DNA of 64,000 bases from Microglena sp. YARC. Taxonomy: Eukaryota; Chlorophyta; Chlorophyceae; Chlamydomonadales; Chlamydomonadaceae. The notes beneath the pieces are model-generated. The model searched no databases. It worked only from the letters and a program-made list of their open reading frames with translations, and was not told the DNA's origin. The stretch spans positions 47,514,685-47,578,684 of the forward strand of contig CM039462.1 of the NCBI GenBank assembly GCA_022414725.1, written 5' to 3'. The first letter of the stretch is position 1. Every line of letters begins with the position of its first letter. The position numbers and the translations under genes were made by a program. This document shows, one piece after another, positions 10,360 to 24,993 of this stretch.

Positions 10360-13300
10360 GTGTGTGTGTGTGGTGGGGTGTGGATGTGTGGGGGGGGGAT
10401 AGGTGTGGGTGTTTGGGCGTTTGGGCGTTTAAAGCACTCACGGCTCCATATCGAGCCGATACTGTGAAGCGGCGTCAGGCGCCCACTGATCAAGTAGAGG
10501 GTGGGGGGTGGTGGTGGGGGGGGGTCAGAGGGGGTGGGGTGGGGTGAAAAGGTGTGCGTGTGTGGAGGGTTGAGGTGGTGTGTGTGTACTGTGTGTGTGG
10601 TGGGGTATGGGTGTGGATGTGGGGGGGGTGATAGGTGGGGTGTTTGGCGTTTGGGGCGTTTAAAGCACTCACAGCTCCATATCGAGCCGATATGTGAAGC
10701 GGCGTCAGCCCCCACTGAGCAGCAGGGTAGGGGGGGGTGAGAGGTGCGTGTGTGTGAAGTGTAGTAAGAGTGTGAGTTGGTTGATTTCACTGAATTCCTG
10801 GCTTCAGTACAGCAGATATGTGAAGCGGCGTTAGACCCCACTGGGCAGAAGGGGGGTGCGGGTAGGTGGGGTGAGAGGTGTGTGTGTTTTTTGGCGGTTG
10901 AGGTGTGTGTGGGGGGGTTGGGTGGTGGTTGGTGAGAGGTGTGTGTGTGCAAAGTGTAGCGAGAGTGTGAGTTGGTAGTGTGGGAACTGCAGTGAGAGTG
11001 TGAGTTGGTAGTGTGGGAAGTGTAGTGAGGGTGTTAGATGGAAGTGTGGGAAGTGTAGATAGTGAGAGTGTGAGTTGGTAGTGTAGGAAGTGTAGTGAGA
11101 GTGTGAGTTGGCTGTGTGGGAAGTGCAGTGAGAGTGTGAATTGGTAGTGTGGGAAGTGTAGATAGTGAGAGTGTGGGTTTGTAGTGCGGGAAGTGCAGAT
11201 AGTGAGAGTGTGAGTTGGTAGTGTTGGAAGTGTAGAGAGAGTGTGAGTTGGTTGATTTCACTGAATTCCTGGCTTCAGTACAGCAGATCTATGAAGCGGC
11301 GTCATATCCCAACTGAGCAGTAGGGTGTGGTGTGTGTGTGGTGTGTGTGTGTGTGTGGGGGTGGGGGGGGGGGGGGGGGGGGGGGGAGAGGGGGGGGGGG
11401 GGGGGATTACCATTCCATTACACCTACAATGACCATGTAATCACCATACAATGACCAAGTAATGAACAATATCCCCATGTGGCTACTCACAAAATCTCTA
11501 GCATGGATGTCGGCTCCCCAGTCCAACAAGACGTTGATGACGGCTGCACGACCCCTGTCAGCTGCCGAGTGAAGAGGACTCATCCCATTCTGGGGAGCAA
11601 GCAGGGGCATGATAGGTTGGTTAGCATGATAGCATATGTACCTCTGAATTCAGTTGGTTAAGTCAGTTGGTTAGCATGATAGCATATGTACCTCTGAATT
11701 CAGTTGGTTAAGTCAGTTGGTTAGCATGATAGCATATGTACCTCTGAATTCACTTGGTTAAGTCAGTTGGTTAGCATGAGAGCATATGTACCTCTGAGTC
11801 AGTTGGTTAAGTCAGTTGGTTAGCATGAGAGATTATGTACCTCTGAATTCAGTTGGTTAAGTCACTTGGCGAAATCAGTTGGTTAAGTCAGTTGGGTAAA
11901 TCAGTTGGTTAGCATGGGAGCATACATACCTCTGAAATCAATTCACAGGCAGCCCCCCCACCCTTGCATTATGATAAGGGTCCAAACCATGCAACCATGC
12001 CCTCATGCTCGGACCACAAAGCCCTAGCAGGAATATTTACCCGAGGATATTCACCCACGTCTCCTTATAATGTTCGTCCTGGGCAGGTATTACGGGTAAT
12101 ACCCGGGTATTACGGGTAGTACCCTGCGCCTCTATTAACATTTTGGGCGCGTCGACTCACAAACACCCCCTCGCACGCTGCGAACCGCTTAAGAAGTACG
12201 CCATCTTCACCTCCGTAATCGGGTGAATGTGGTCGCAGGTGCAAATTTTCGTCGACCAGTCTTCCGAAGTTCGGGTATGGCGGGCCAATGAGCTAAAAAC
12301 GACTGGAAACCTGGCAATCGTTGTGAGGTTCTTGCCGACGTTGTGCACAAAGCTGTGCAGGATGGTTCATCAGCCGCACCCATAGCATCGACCACAAGCG
12401 CTTTGACGTTTCCTGGCGTCGTAAAGCAGCGTGGTAAAGGCCGCAGCTTCATTGTAACGCTCGATATCGGGGTCGAGGTCCAGGCTGGTCTGAAGAGTCT
12501 TGTCCCGGCGAGCTCCAAGGTCGAACTGGAGGGATTTGACGACAGCGATATATCGGAGAATGAGTTATCTAGCGAAATGTCAGAGGAGGAGGACGAAAAA
12601 GTCGACACGAGAAAGATTTCCTAAGATGACTGGCGTGAGGTCCATGTGACAACTTGCAAGAGGATGGCTCCTGGCTACACTGAACCAGGGCCTGGAAGGC
12701 TGAGGCATGCTCAGCTCCTAGATGTGGACCCAGACAATGCTCCACTGATGTTTTTCCTTCGGTTCCTGCCCAAGAAAGCTGTGTCTGACATATTGAAGCT
12801 CACTGATGAGAGAGGGAAGCAGATGCACCGCCCTACATGGAGCATGGAATTGGGAGACTTCTACACATGTGCACGAGTACACAGGAGCACACACACACCT
12901 ATCTACACACACAAGCACACCAACGCACACACTTGCATGCATGGGCATCATGCATCCTAGGTCCTAACACATTCACACACACACACATACACAGGTACTA
13001 TGTCACACATGCAAACGCACCCACATGCATGCACGCAAACACAAGCATAGACACATGCACACACGTGCAAGGGCACACACAAACACGCATGCATGTAGGT
13101 GCTTGTCCATGTGTGTGTGTATGACAAATTGACACCACTAACTTCCCTCACTCTTACACCAACTACCCACAAACACCCACATACATGTAGGTGGGTGTCT
13201 ATGCAGGTGGGTGTATGATACATTGACACCATTACCTTCCCACACATACACACCAACCACCCACAAACACGTATGCGCACATGCATGTATGTGGGTGTCC

Positions 13301-15184
13301 ATGCAGGTGGGTGTCTTGTAATTGTGGGGAGGCTATCTGCTCCCCAAACAGTGGGGGAGGCTGTTTCTGCAAGGACACCATGTCCGCGCGCGCGGAAAAA
13401 CCTTTGAACTCTCTCCTTCGAATAGGAGGAGCCAGTTGTCAGAACTTGACCAGATTGTGGGGACAACTTCTCAACCATGTCCCCAAGGGATTCTGAGAGT
13501 CTGAGGCTTATAGCTGGGGTCTCATCTACAGATGTTTTAATTTTGAATTTGACTTTTCGGAAAACATACCATTTTCAAATTCAAATTCAAACATGTGCAT
13601 GTACCACTGTAGCTTATTGGGCGATATATATGTGTTCTACTATTCTTTAAGTTGACGCTGTGAAAATCCCCATACAATTTGAGAAAGATATGACCCTTTT
13701 ATTCCACTTTTTCCTAATCAATTTTCGGGTATTACCGGTAATACCCGGCAACCCAGGACAAACAATAATGAAACTCATAATGTAGCGCTTGTGTTGGCAT
13801 TGTGGGACAGGGGGGCTTTATCCCGGTTTGGCGAATGGTTCAATGGTTGATCAGTTAGCTGGGCAGAAGAAGGTGCTGGGTTCGAATCCCTACGGGTGCG
13901 CTTTAATGTGCGCAATCGCTGTCAACCGCCATAAAAAAAAAGGCGCTCATTGGGAAGCTCGCCAGTGGATGAGCGGCTGCGATGTTGGCTCCCCTGCCAA
14001 AAAATACTAACTCCAGCACCGGCACTGCTTAAACTGACGAGTATGCATTATGGTATAGGGTTTGTTATTGTCCCCTGCACATAAGTCAAACAATACACTG
14101 ATTGGGATTCTCACCAGTGGATGAGCGGCAGCGATGTTGGTTCCCCTGCCAAAAAATACTAACTCCAGCACCGGCACTGCTTAAACTGACGAGTATGCAT
14201 TATGGTATAGGGTTTGTTATTGTCCCCTGCACATAAGTCAAACAATACACGGATTGGGATTCTCACCAGTGGATGAGCGGCTGCGATGTTGGTTCCCCTG
14301 CCCAAAAATACTAACTCCAGCACCGGCACTGCTTAAACTGACGAGTATGCATTATGGTATAGGGTTTGTTATTGTCCCCTGCACATAAGTCAAACAATAC
14401 ACTGATTGGGATTCTCACCAGTGGATGAGCGGCTGCGATGTTGGTTCCCCTGTCCAAAAATACTAACTCCAGCACCGGCACTGCTTAAACTGACGAGTAT
14501 GCATTATAGTATAGGGTTTGTTATTGTCCCCTGCACACAAGTCAAACAATACACTGATTGGGATTCTCACCAGTGGATTAGCGGCTGCGATGTTGGCTCC
14601 CCTGTCCAACAAAGCAAGAACCAGATCCAGATACCCGTTCCAAGCCGCATGGTGAAGTGACTCCCAACCATCCTGTTTAGAGACCAGGGGTGTGATAGCA
14701 TGTGAGCCGGCTGTTTTTGTTTTTTGAATTGCTACTATAAAGATTGATTACAAGGACAGGAGCAGGGACAAGGACGGAAACAAATATGATACCACCAGGC
14801 CACATCGTGAAGGGACTCCAAACCATCCTGGGGGGGGAATCAGATAAATCATGGTGTGGAAATGATAGCCTAATGTGACCATCGAATTGGGTTACAAGCA
14901 ATGGCTACAACAACAAGAACAAGAAAAACAACTATGGCACTACCAGGCTGCATGGTGATGTGGCTCCCAACCATCCAGGGGACTCAGCAGGGGTGTGAGA
15001 GAATGTGATCCGGCTGTTGTTGTTGTAGTTGTTATTGTTGTTTCTGCTGTTGAATTGCTACTATAAAGGTTGCTTACAGGAGCAGGGACAGACGGAAACA
15101 AATATGATACCACCAGGCCGCATGATGAAGTGACTCCCAACCATCCTGGGTAGAAAACATGGGTGTGAGAGCTTGTGAGTAGGC

Positions 15185-15215
<31 letters not shown>

Positions 15216-18200
15216 GAATTGTTACTATAAAGGTTGCTTACAGGATCAGGGAAAAGGACGGAAACAAATATGATACCACCAGGCCGCATGGTGAAGGGAC
15301 TCCCAACCATCCTGGGGGGAAATCAGAGAAATCCTGGTGAGAAAGTGATAGCATGCTGTGGCCATTGAATTGGGTTACAAGCAATGCTGACTACAACAAG
15401 AATAAAAAATAACAATAACAAGAACAAGAACTATGGCACTACAAGGCTGCATGGTGAAGGGACTCCCAACCATCCTGGGGAGAGAGCAGGGGTGTAAGAC
15501 AACAACAACAGGATCAACAACAACAGCAGCAAGGGCAAAAACAAGAACAACAGGAGCAACAACAGCAAGAGCAACAGCAAGAAGAACAGGATTAACAACA
15601 GCAAGAGCAGCAACAACAACAGGAGCAACAACAACAACAACAACAACAACAGGAGCAACAACAAGAACAACAGGAGCAACAACAGCAAGAGCAACAGCAA
15701 GAAGAACAGGATTAACAACAGCAAGAGCAGCAACAACAACAGGAGCAACAACAATAACAACAACAGGAGCAACAACAAGAACAACAGGAGCAACAACAGC
15801 AAGAGCAACAGCAAGAAGAACAGGATTAACAACAGCAAGAGCAGCAACAACAACAGGAGCAACAACAACAACAACAACAGGAGCAACAACAAGAACAACA
15901 GGAGCAACAACAGCAAGAGCAACAGCAAGAAGAACAGGATTAACAACAGCAAGAGCAGCAACAACAACAGGAGCAACAACAACAACAACAACAACAGGAG
16001 CAACAACAAGAACAACAGGAGCAACAACAGCAAGAGCAACAGCAAGAAGAAAAAGGATTAACAACAGCAAGAGCAGCAACAACAACAGGAGCAACAACAA
16101 CAACAACAACAGGAGCAACAACAAGACAACAGGAGCAACAACAGCAAGAGCAACAGCTAGAAGAAAAAGGATTAACAACAGCAAGAGCAGCAACAACAAC
16201 AGGAGCAACAACAACAACAACAACAACAGGAGCAACAACAACAACAACAACAACAGGAGCAAAAACAACAACAACAACAAGAGGAGCAACAATATGATTA
16301 TTCCAGGTTCCAGGTCCTCTATGTTGCTTTGGATTTTAGATGGATATGGGAGCTGCCTAGAAGCTGCTCAACAAAGCCAAACATAACATGACGCAATTAT
16401 CCTTCTCAGGCTTCTCAGGCAGGTCAAAATAATCAACGTATTGTGTTTGCCTCACATGCAGAAACAAAAACCCGCGACAGCCTTCCCGAGAGCAATTTTT
16501 GTTTCTTAACTTCACGGCCGTTGCAGGGCGTTACTATTTTAAATTCATTTTATTTTGTTCGAAGTCATTGTGTGTGCCTTACATTGTCTCTCGCTTACCC
16601 CCCCCCCCCCCCAACACACACACACACACAAAACTAATAAACTTGACAATTGTGCCTCACATTGTCACTGGCTGACCCCCCCCATCCCCCCCACCCCACA
16701 CAAAACTAATCAACTTGACAACTGTGCCTCACATTGTCTCTGGCTGAGACGTCCGCTCCCCTGTCCAACAAAGCTTGCGAGATGTCCACATGTCCATAAA
16801 GAGCAGCCCAGACAAGGGGGGTTTTACCACCCTGAGAAGAACGCAGTGGTGTGTGTGTTACAGAGTGTGTACGCGATTATAACTTTGATGTTTTGTGCCA
16901 GTATGGTTTGCAAGTATGTGTTTTAACCCTGAGGAGTACGCAGAGATGTGTGTGTGTTACATAGTGGGTTAGAGTGTGTATATGTAGAGTAAATGTTTCG
17001 TGTCAATACATTATGCAAGCATGTGTTTGAACCTGTTGGCCTACCTGTCCAACAAAGCTTGCGAGACTTCCTCATGACTATAAAGAGCAGTCTAGACAAT
17101 TGTATTTTACCACCCTGAGATGAACGCAGTGGTGTTTGTGTAACAGAGTTTTCATGTGTGTGTAGCTTGAATGCTTCGTGTCAGTACATTATGCGAGCAT
17201 GTGTTTCAACCTGTTGGCTTCCCTGTCCGACGAGACTTGTGAGACATCCACGTGCACATTTATAAAGAGCGGCCCAGACAACGGTATTTTCCACCCTGAG
17301 GAGTAAGCAGTGGTGAGTGTGTGTGTAACATTGTGTGTATGTGTAGCTTGACTGTTTCGTGTCAGTACGGTTTGCAAGTATGTGTTTTAACCCTGAGGAG
17401 TACGCAGAGGTGTGTGTGTGTTACAGAGTGTGTTAGATTGTGTATGAGTAGCTTGAATGTTTCACGCCAGTACGGTATGCAAGCATGTGTTTCAACCTTG
17501 AGGAGTATGCAGTGGTGTGTGTGTATGTGTGTGTGTGTGAATGTATGCGTGTGTCTGTGCATGCGTGTGTGGACATGTGTATGGACGTGTATGTGTGCAT
17601 TTGTTTGCATATGTGTGTTTATGTGTGTTTATGTGTGTTTATGTGTATTTATGTGTGCGTGCATACATGTGTGTGCGTATGTGTGTTTATGTGTGTTAAT
17701 GTGTGCGTGTATGAATGTGTGTGTATGTGTGTTTATGTGTGTTAATGTGTGCGTGTATGAATGTGTGTGTATGTGTGTTTATGTGTGTTAATGTGTGCGT
17801 GTATGAATGTGTGTGTATGTGTGTTTATGTGTGTGTATGTGTGTTTATGTGTGTTAATGTGTGCGTGTATGAATGTGTGTGTATGTGTGTTTATGTGTGT
17901 GTATGTGTATTTATGTGTGTGTATGTGTAGTCAACAGCAGTTCCAAATGTGTGGAGGAAGAAGCTGCAACCCTGGCAATGCGCCCAGAAACTAGGATATA
18001 CATCTTAGAGTAATGTACATCCAATTAATTTAAATTGAGCCAGAATTATGTAATCTGGTGCTTCTAATTGTCGGGGTGAGTGGTGAGGGTTGGGTTGGGC
18101 CAGGTCGGATCAGGTCAGGTCGGTTGGGTTGGGTTGGCCGGATCAGGTCAGGTCGGGTCAATTGGGTCGGCCAGGTCAGGACAGATCAGGTCAGGTCGGG

Positions 18201-20339
18201 TCGGTTCGGTCGGCAGGGTCAGGTCATGTACTATGGTGCTTCTAATTGTCTTCATTGAGTTTCAATTTAAGAATGGCACCTGAATGGCAGTTAAAAACTA
18301 TCTAACTAACTAACAAACAAACAAGAAAGGACAACTCAGGTCAAAATGTTCCTTACATTATCAATAATTTCTGTGTTGGCCTTCCAGTCCAGCAAAGCAT
18401 TCAAGGTTTTCAAATGGCCATTAAAAGCTGCATAGTGAAGGGCCGTCCGACCGTCCTGAGGAGAATGCAGGTGAGGTGAAAAGTGGTAATGTAAGGTGAG
18501 GAGTGGTAATGTAAGGTGGTGAGTGGTGAATAGAGGTGAGTTGTGGTGAGTTGTGGTGAGGTGAGGTGAGGTGGGGTGAGTTGAGGGGAGTTGTGGTGAG
18601 TTGTGGTGAGATGAGGGAAGTTGGGGTGAGTTGAGGTGAGTTGTGGTGAGGGGAGGGGATTTGTGGTGAGTTAAGGTGAGTTGGGGGGAGTTGGGGTGAG
18701 TTGGGGTGAGTTGAGGGGAGTTGTGGTGAGTTGAGGGGAGTTGTGGTGAGTTGAGGGGAGTTGTGGTGAGTTGAGGGGAGTTGTGGTGAGTTGAGGGGAG
18801 TCGTGGTGAGTACTGGTGAGTTGTGGTAAGTTGAGGTGAGTTGTGGTGAGTTGTGGTGAGTTTGGGTGAGTACTCATGAAAGGGGGTGAGATGGGTTGTG
18901 GTGGGTTGTGGTGGGTTGAGGTGAGTTGTGGTGAGCTAAGTTGAGTTGTGGTGAGTTGAGGTAAGTTGTAGTGGGGTGAGTAATGGTGAGGCGAGTTGTG
19001 GCGGGGAGAAGTGAGTATTGGTGAGGTAAAGTGAGTAGTGGTGAGACAAAGAAGGTGAGGTCTTAGTGAGGTCTTGGTGAGGTCTTGGTGAGGTCTTGGT
19101 GAGGTCTTGGTGAGGTCTTGGTGAGGTCTTAGTGAGGTCTTGGTGAAGTCTTGTTGAGGTCTTGGTGAGGTCTTAGTGAGGTCTTGGTGAGGTCTTGGTG
19201 AGGTCTTGGTGAGGTCTTGTTGAGGTCTTGGTGAGGTCTTGGTGAGGTCTTGGTGAGGTCTTGGTGAGGTCTTAGTGAGGTCTTGGTGAGGTCTTGGTGA
19301 GGTCTTAGTGAGGTCTTAGTGAGGTCTTGGTGAGGTCTTGGTGAGGTCTTAGTGAGGTCTTGGTGAGGTCTTGGTGAGGTGAATTGAGTATTGGTGAGGG
19401 GAGTATTGGTGAGGGGAGTATTGGTGAGGGGAGTATTGGTGAGGGGAGTATTGGTGAGGGGAGTATTGGTGAGGCAAAGAAAATATTGGTGAGGCCAGGT
19501 GAACGCTGGTGAGGGGAGTGTTGGTAGGGTGAGTACTCAGGAGTTGAGGTGAGTATTGGTGAGGCAAACACATTATTGGTGAGGCAAAGATAGTATTGGT
19601 GAGGTGACGTGAGCGCTGGTGAGGTGAGTTGTGGTGAGGCGAGGTGAGTAGTGGTGAGGTGACGTCTGGTGAGGCGAGGTGAGTAGTGGGGAGGTGAAGT
19701 GAGTATAAGTGAGGTGAGTATTGGTGAAGCAGAGCAAGTATTGGTGGGGCGAGGTGAGTATTGGTGAGTTGAGGTGAGTCCTCGGGAGGTAAAGTGAGTA
19801 AAAGTGTGAAAAAGTGAGGTGAGTATTGGTGAGGCAAAGAAAGTATTGGTGAGGCCAGGTGGGCACTGGTGAGGTCTCTGGGTGATAAATAAATAAATAA
19901 ATAAATAAATACATCAGCAGTTGGCATGATTACAAGGCATGAGGTAGGTCTCTGTGTGACTCACATCTCTTGCGGCTGAGATGTCGGCTCCTCCCTCCAA
20001 CAAAGCGATAACAGCATCCGCCTTCCCGTACCAGGCAGCATAATGCAGGGGAGTCTCATTAACCTGTGTAGCAAGCAGTGACCGGTTGTTTCCAATTAAT
20101 GTATACAAGCAACGCTGACCACAAGAACAAGAACAACAATAATGACAAGCAGTACAATAAGAAGTACAACGCTGACCACAAGAACAAGAACACCAAGCAA
20201 GTAGTAATGATAAGATGAGCAGAAAAAATAGGAAGAACCGCGTACGACACTACCAGGCTGAATAATGCCTGGAGTAAGCACTGGTATGAGAGCATGTGAC
20301 CTGGTAGTCGCCAATGAATTTCTGCAAGTAACGCTGGCT

Positions 20340-20382
<43 letters not shown>

Positions 20383-21572
20383 GACAATTTACAATAATGA
20401 TTACAGTAGCAAGAACACGAATAAGAGCAACAGGAATCGCAGCACTAACAGGCTGCACAATGCAAGGTAGGTTGGAGGGTGTATGATGTAAGTATTCATG
20501 TGATCCTCCCACCCCTAGCACTAAGGGCACAGGGATGGGAGGGCAAGGTAGGTGGGTGGGTTAATGAGGTTGATATACATGTTATCCTCCCACCCCTAGC
20601 ACCAAGGGCATATGGATGGGAGGGCAAGGTAGGTGGGTGGGTTAATGAGGTTGATATACATGTTATCCTCCCACCCCTAGCACCAAGGGCATATGGATGG
20701 GAGGGCAAGGTAGGTGGGTGGGTTAATGAGGTTGATATACATGTTATCCTCCCACCCCTAGCACCAAGGGCATATGGATGGGCGGGCAAGGTAGGTGGGT
20801 GGGTTAATGAGGTTGATATACATGTTATCCTCCCACCCCTAGCACCAAGGGCATATATATTGGAGGGCAAGGTAGGTGAGTGGGTTAATGAGGTTGATAT
20901 ACATGTTATCCTCCCACCCCTAGCACCAAGGGCATATGGATGGGCGGGCAAGGTAGGTGGGTGGGTTAATGAGGTTGATATACATGTTATCCTCCCTCCC
21001 CTAGCACCAAGGGCATATGGATGGGCGGGCAAGGTAGGTGGGTGGGTTAATGAGGTTGATATACATGTTATCCTCCCACCCCTAGCACCAAGGGCATATG
21101 GATGGGCGGGCAAGGTAGGTGGGTGGGTTAATGAGGTTGATATACATGTTATCCTCCTTCCCCTAGCACCAAGGGCATATGGATGGGAGGGCAAGGTAGG
21201 TGGGTGGGTTAATGAGGTTGATATACATGTTATCCTCCCTCCCCTAGCACCAAGGGCATATGGATGGGAGGGCAAGGTAGGGCACCATCAATCGCGGCAC
21301 TACCAGGCTGCGCAATCCAGGGGGAGGTAGGGCAACATCAATCGCGGCACTACCAGGCTGCGCAATGCAGGGGGAGTTCGACCCTCCTGGGGTGTGAGCA
21401 GTGGTGTGACAGCATGTGAGCCCGTAGTTGCCAATGAATTGCTTCAAGTAACGCTGCCTACAAGGACAACAATTTCAAGAATAAGTACAATAACAAGAGC
21501 AACACCAAGAGCAATAGATACATAATGACCCAACAACAACAACCACAAAAACAACAACAGCAGCAGCAACAA

Positions 21573-21603
<31 letters not shown>

Positions 21604-21609
21604 AACAGC

Positions 21610-21644
<35 letters not shown>

Positions 21645-24600
21645 GAATAAGTACAATAGCAACAGAAACTGTGACACTACTGAGCTGTGCTGTGAGAGCA
21701 TGTGATCCGGTAGTTGCCAATGAATGGCTACTAGTACACTGACTGCAACAACAATGACAACACCATTTACAATAAGGAGCACAATAGCAAGGACAATAAC
21801 AAGAGCAACATCAATTGTGGCACTACCAGCTGCACAATGCAGGGCAGTGCAACTCTCCTGGGGTGTGAGCAGTGGTGTGAGAGCATGTGAGCTGCTTGTT
21901 CTTACTGAATTGCTGTAGCGCTGATTACAGTAAGTAACGCCAATTACAAGAACAAGCGCTTTTACGACACAACCAAGCTGCATAATGCAGGGGAGACAAC
22001 CTTCCTGTGGTGTGAGAGCATGTGAGCTGCTTGCTGTTACTGGATTGCTACAAGGAACGCTGATTACAAGAACAAGCGCTTTTACGACACAACCAAGGTG
22101 CAGAATACAGGGGAGACAACCTTCCTGTGGTGTGAGAGCATGTGAGCTGCTTGTTGTGCCTGCATTGCCATATGTAACGCTGATTACAAGAACAAGAGAA
22201 TTTACGTCACAACCAAGGTGCAGAATACAGGGGAGACAACCTTCCTGTGGTGTGAGAGCATGTGAGCTGCTTGTTGTGCCTGAATTGCCACATGTAACGC
22301 TGATTACAAGAACAAGAAAATTTACGACACAACCAAGGTGCAGAATACAGGGGAGACAACCTTCCTGTAGTGTAAGAGCATGTGAGCTGCTTGTTGTGAC
22401 TGAATTGCTACAGGTAACTCTGATTACAAGAACAAGCACTTTTACGGCCCAACCAAGCTGGCAAATACAGGGGAGACAACCAAGGACGCCATGTAGCTGT
22501 AACATGCATTCACACATACAAATTGAGATCATGCACGTACAGGTATACTATTTGAGCAACTCACATTGTTAGTTGCTGAGACATTGGCGCCTCTGCCAAG
22601 CAATGTATTTAAAGCGTCCACATCACCGTAGCGAGCCGAATAATGAAGGGGGGGTAGCTTGAACTGAGGAGTAGGCAGTGTGGTGAGAGTGTGAGTTGGG
22701 GTGCTGGGTGAGGCGACTTCAAACAAAAACAGGGAATAATTAAGTGGACTCAGCTTGAACTGAGTAGCAGTCAGTGTGGTGAGAATTTGAGTTGGCTGAT
22801 GTCGCTCACGTCAAAATGTAATGGGGAGTAGGCAGTGTGACGAGAGTGTGAGTTGGTTGATGCCACTCAATTGTTGGCACGGTTGAGTAGCAACAGTTGA
22901 TCCAAAACAAGAGCTTAATAATGAAGGGGGTTTAACTTGAACTGAGGCATAGGCAGTGTGGCGAGAGTGTGAGTTGGTTGATGCCACTCAATTGTTGGCA
23001 CGGTTGAGTAGCAACAGTTGATCCAAAACAAGAGCTAAATAATGAAGGAGAGTTAGCTCAAACTGAGGAGTAGCCAGTGTGGTGAGAGTGGAGTTGGTTG
23101 ATCTTGCTCAATATCTGGGTGGCACAACTCAAAGACACTGCATTCCAAAGTCGTTCCCCTGTGAGAACAATGCCCAGAATGTCAAACACTACTTAGGAGT
23201 AGGCAGTGTGATGAGAGAGTGAGTTGGGGTGCTGGGTAACGCGACAAGAACAAGGAATAATGAAGGGGAGTTAGCTTGAACTGAGGCGTAGGCAGTGTGG
23301 TGGGAGTGTGAGTTGGCTGATGTCACTCACATCGAACCCCACTGATGAGTAGGCAGTGTGATGATAGTGTGAGTTGTTTGATGGCAATCAATCGTTGGCA
23401 CAGATGAATAACACGATTAAAAACAAGAGCTCAATAATGAAGGGGAGTTAGCTTGAACTGGGGAGTAGGCAGTGTGGCGAGAGTGTGAGTTGGAGTGCTT
23501 GCACTGCTAATTTGGGGGGTCATTAGCAGTTTTGTTTTTGCTTACAAGAGTGTATTATAATAAATTCAAGGTCATGTGCCTGACCTTGACAAGTCGGTAA
23601 ATTGTCGGTGTAGAGACCTGGGCATGTCTATAATCAAACTGAGGCCGAACCCTGTCACACTCCCTGGTTTCCGTGGCTAGACCTTGCAACAATGCAGCTT
23701 CATGTGTCGCGTTCAAGTTCTCGCGTCAATTTCAATTTCGAGTTCGATTTCAAGTTTGTTCAACAGTGGGAAAATGCAATAATTTGGAATATGTCTTATT
23801 TTTAGTTATGCATTGCTATCAATTTCAAGTTCTACATATTAGACGACTCGAATCATCAATGACGGTGACATCTGCCCCCCTGTCTGGAAGCACATCAGTG
23901 TCAAGTTCAAGTTCTGTGCCAAGTTCAGGTTCAAGTTCTGTGTCAAGGTAAAGTTAGGTGTCAAGTTCAGTTCAAGGGTCATTTTCAAGTTCTACATATA
24001 AGACGACTCACATCATCGATGGCGGTGGCTCCCCTGTCCAAAAGTGCATTAATTCCACCTGAAAATCCAATATCAGCCGCTGAGAAAAGAGGGGTTCAGG
24101 CAAACTGAGGTGGGGGGTGTGCAAGAGAGGGTTTGCAAGAGCGTGAGGGGGTTTGCAAGAGGCAAGGGGTTGAGGGGGTTGGTGAGAGTTAAGGGGGGTT
24201 AGGAGGTTGAGGGGGTTGAGGCGAGGGGGTTTGCAAGAGGCAAGGGGGTTTGCAAGATTGTGAGAGATAATATCAGCCGCCAAGAAAAGGAGGCTCCAGC
24301 CAAACTGAGTAGGGGGTTATCAAGAGCATGAGGGGGTTTGCAAGAGGCAAGGGGCTGAGGGGGTTAAGGCGAGAGGGTTGAGGGGGTTGAGGCAAGGGGT
24401 TTGAGAGGGTTGAGTCGAGGGGGCTTGCAAGAGGCAAAGGGGTTGAGGGGTTGAGGCGAGGGGGCTTGCAAGAGGCAAGGAGGTTGAGGGGGTTGAGGCA
24501 AGGGGTTTGACAGGGTTGAGGCGAGGGGGCTTGCAAGAGGCAAGGGGGTTTGCGAGAGGGTGAGAGATACTATCACTATATCAGCCGCCGACAAAAGGGG

Positions 24601-24740
24601 GTTAAAGCCAAACTGTGGAAGGGAGTTTGCCAGAGCGTGAGAGATAATTATTCAGGTTGACAATCTGACTGATTCTTAATGTGTGCGTGTGTGTGCGTGT
24701 GAGTGCGGGGGGGGCGTGGGGGTGGTGGGGTGGGGGGGGT

Positions 24741-24819
<79 letters not shown>

Positions 24820-24899
24820 AATATATATATATATATATAGATAGATAGATAGATAGATAGATAGATCAACTCATTGCTGAAAAATATATAAATATATAT

Positions 24900-24936
<37 letters not shown>

Positions 24937-24937
24937 C

Positions 24938-24993
<56 letters not shown>

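Noticed and set aside
15375..16386. Poly-Leu/Val and poly-Thr frames up to 317 codons
   Set aside because: Translation of CAA/CAG triplet repeats in an intron.
21444..22532. 362-codon minus-strand frame
   Set aside because: Made of acceptor-edge copies of an ankyrin exon joined through filler and a CAA block; it is not an independent gene.
24012..24104. Reassignment of TGA to Trp
   Set aside because: TGG is used for Trp in the intact peptidase exons, and other TGA or TAG codons fall at Gly and Gln positions, so ordinary decay explains the stops better.
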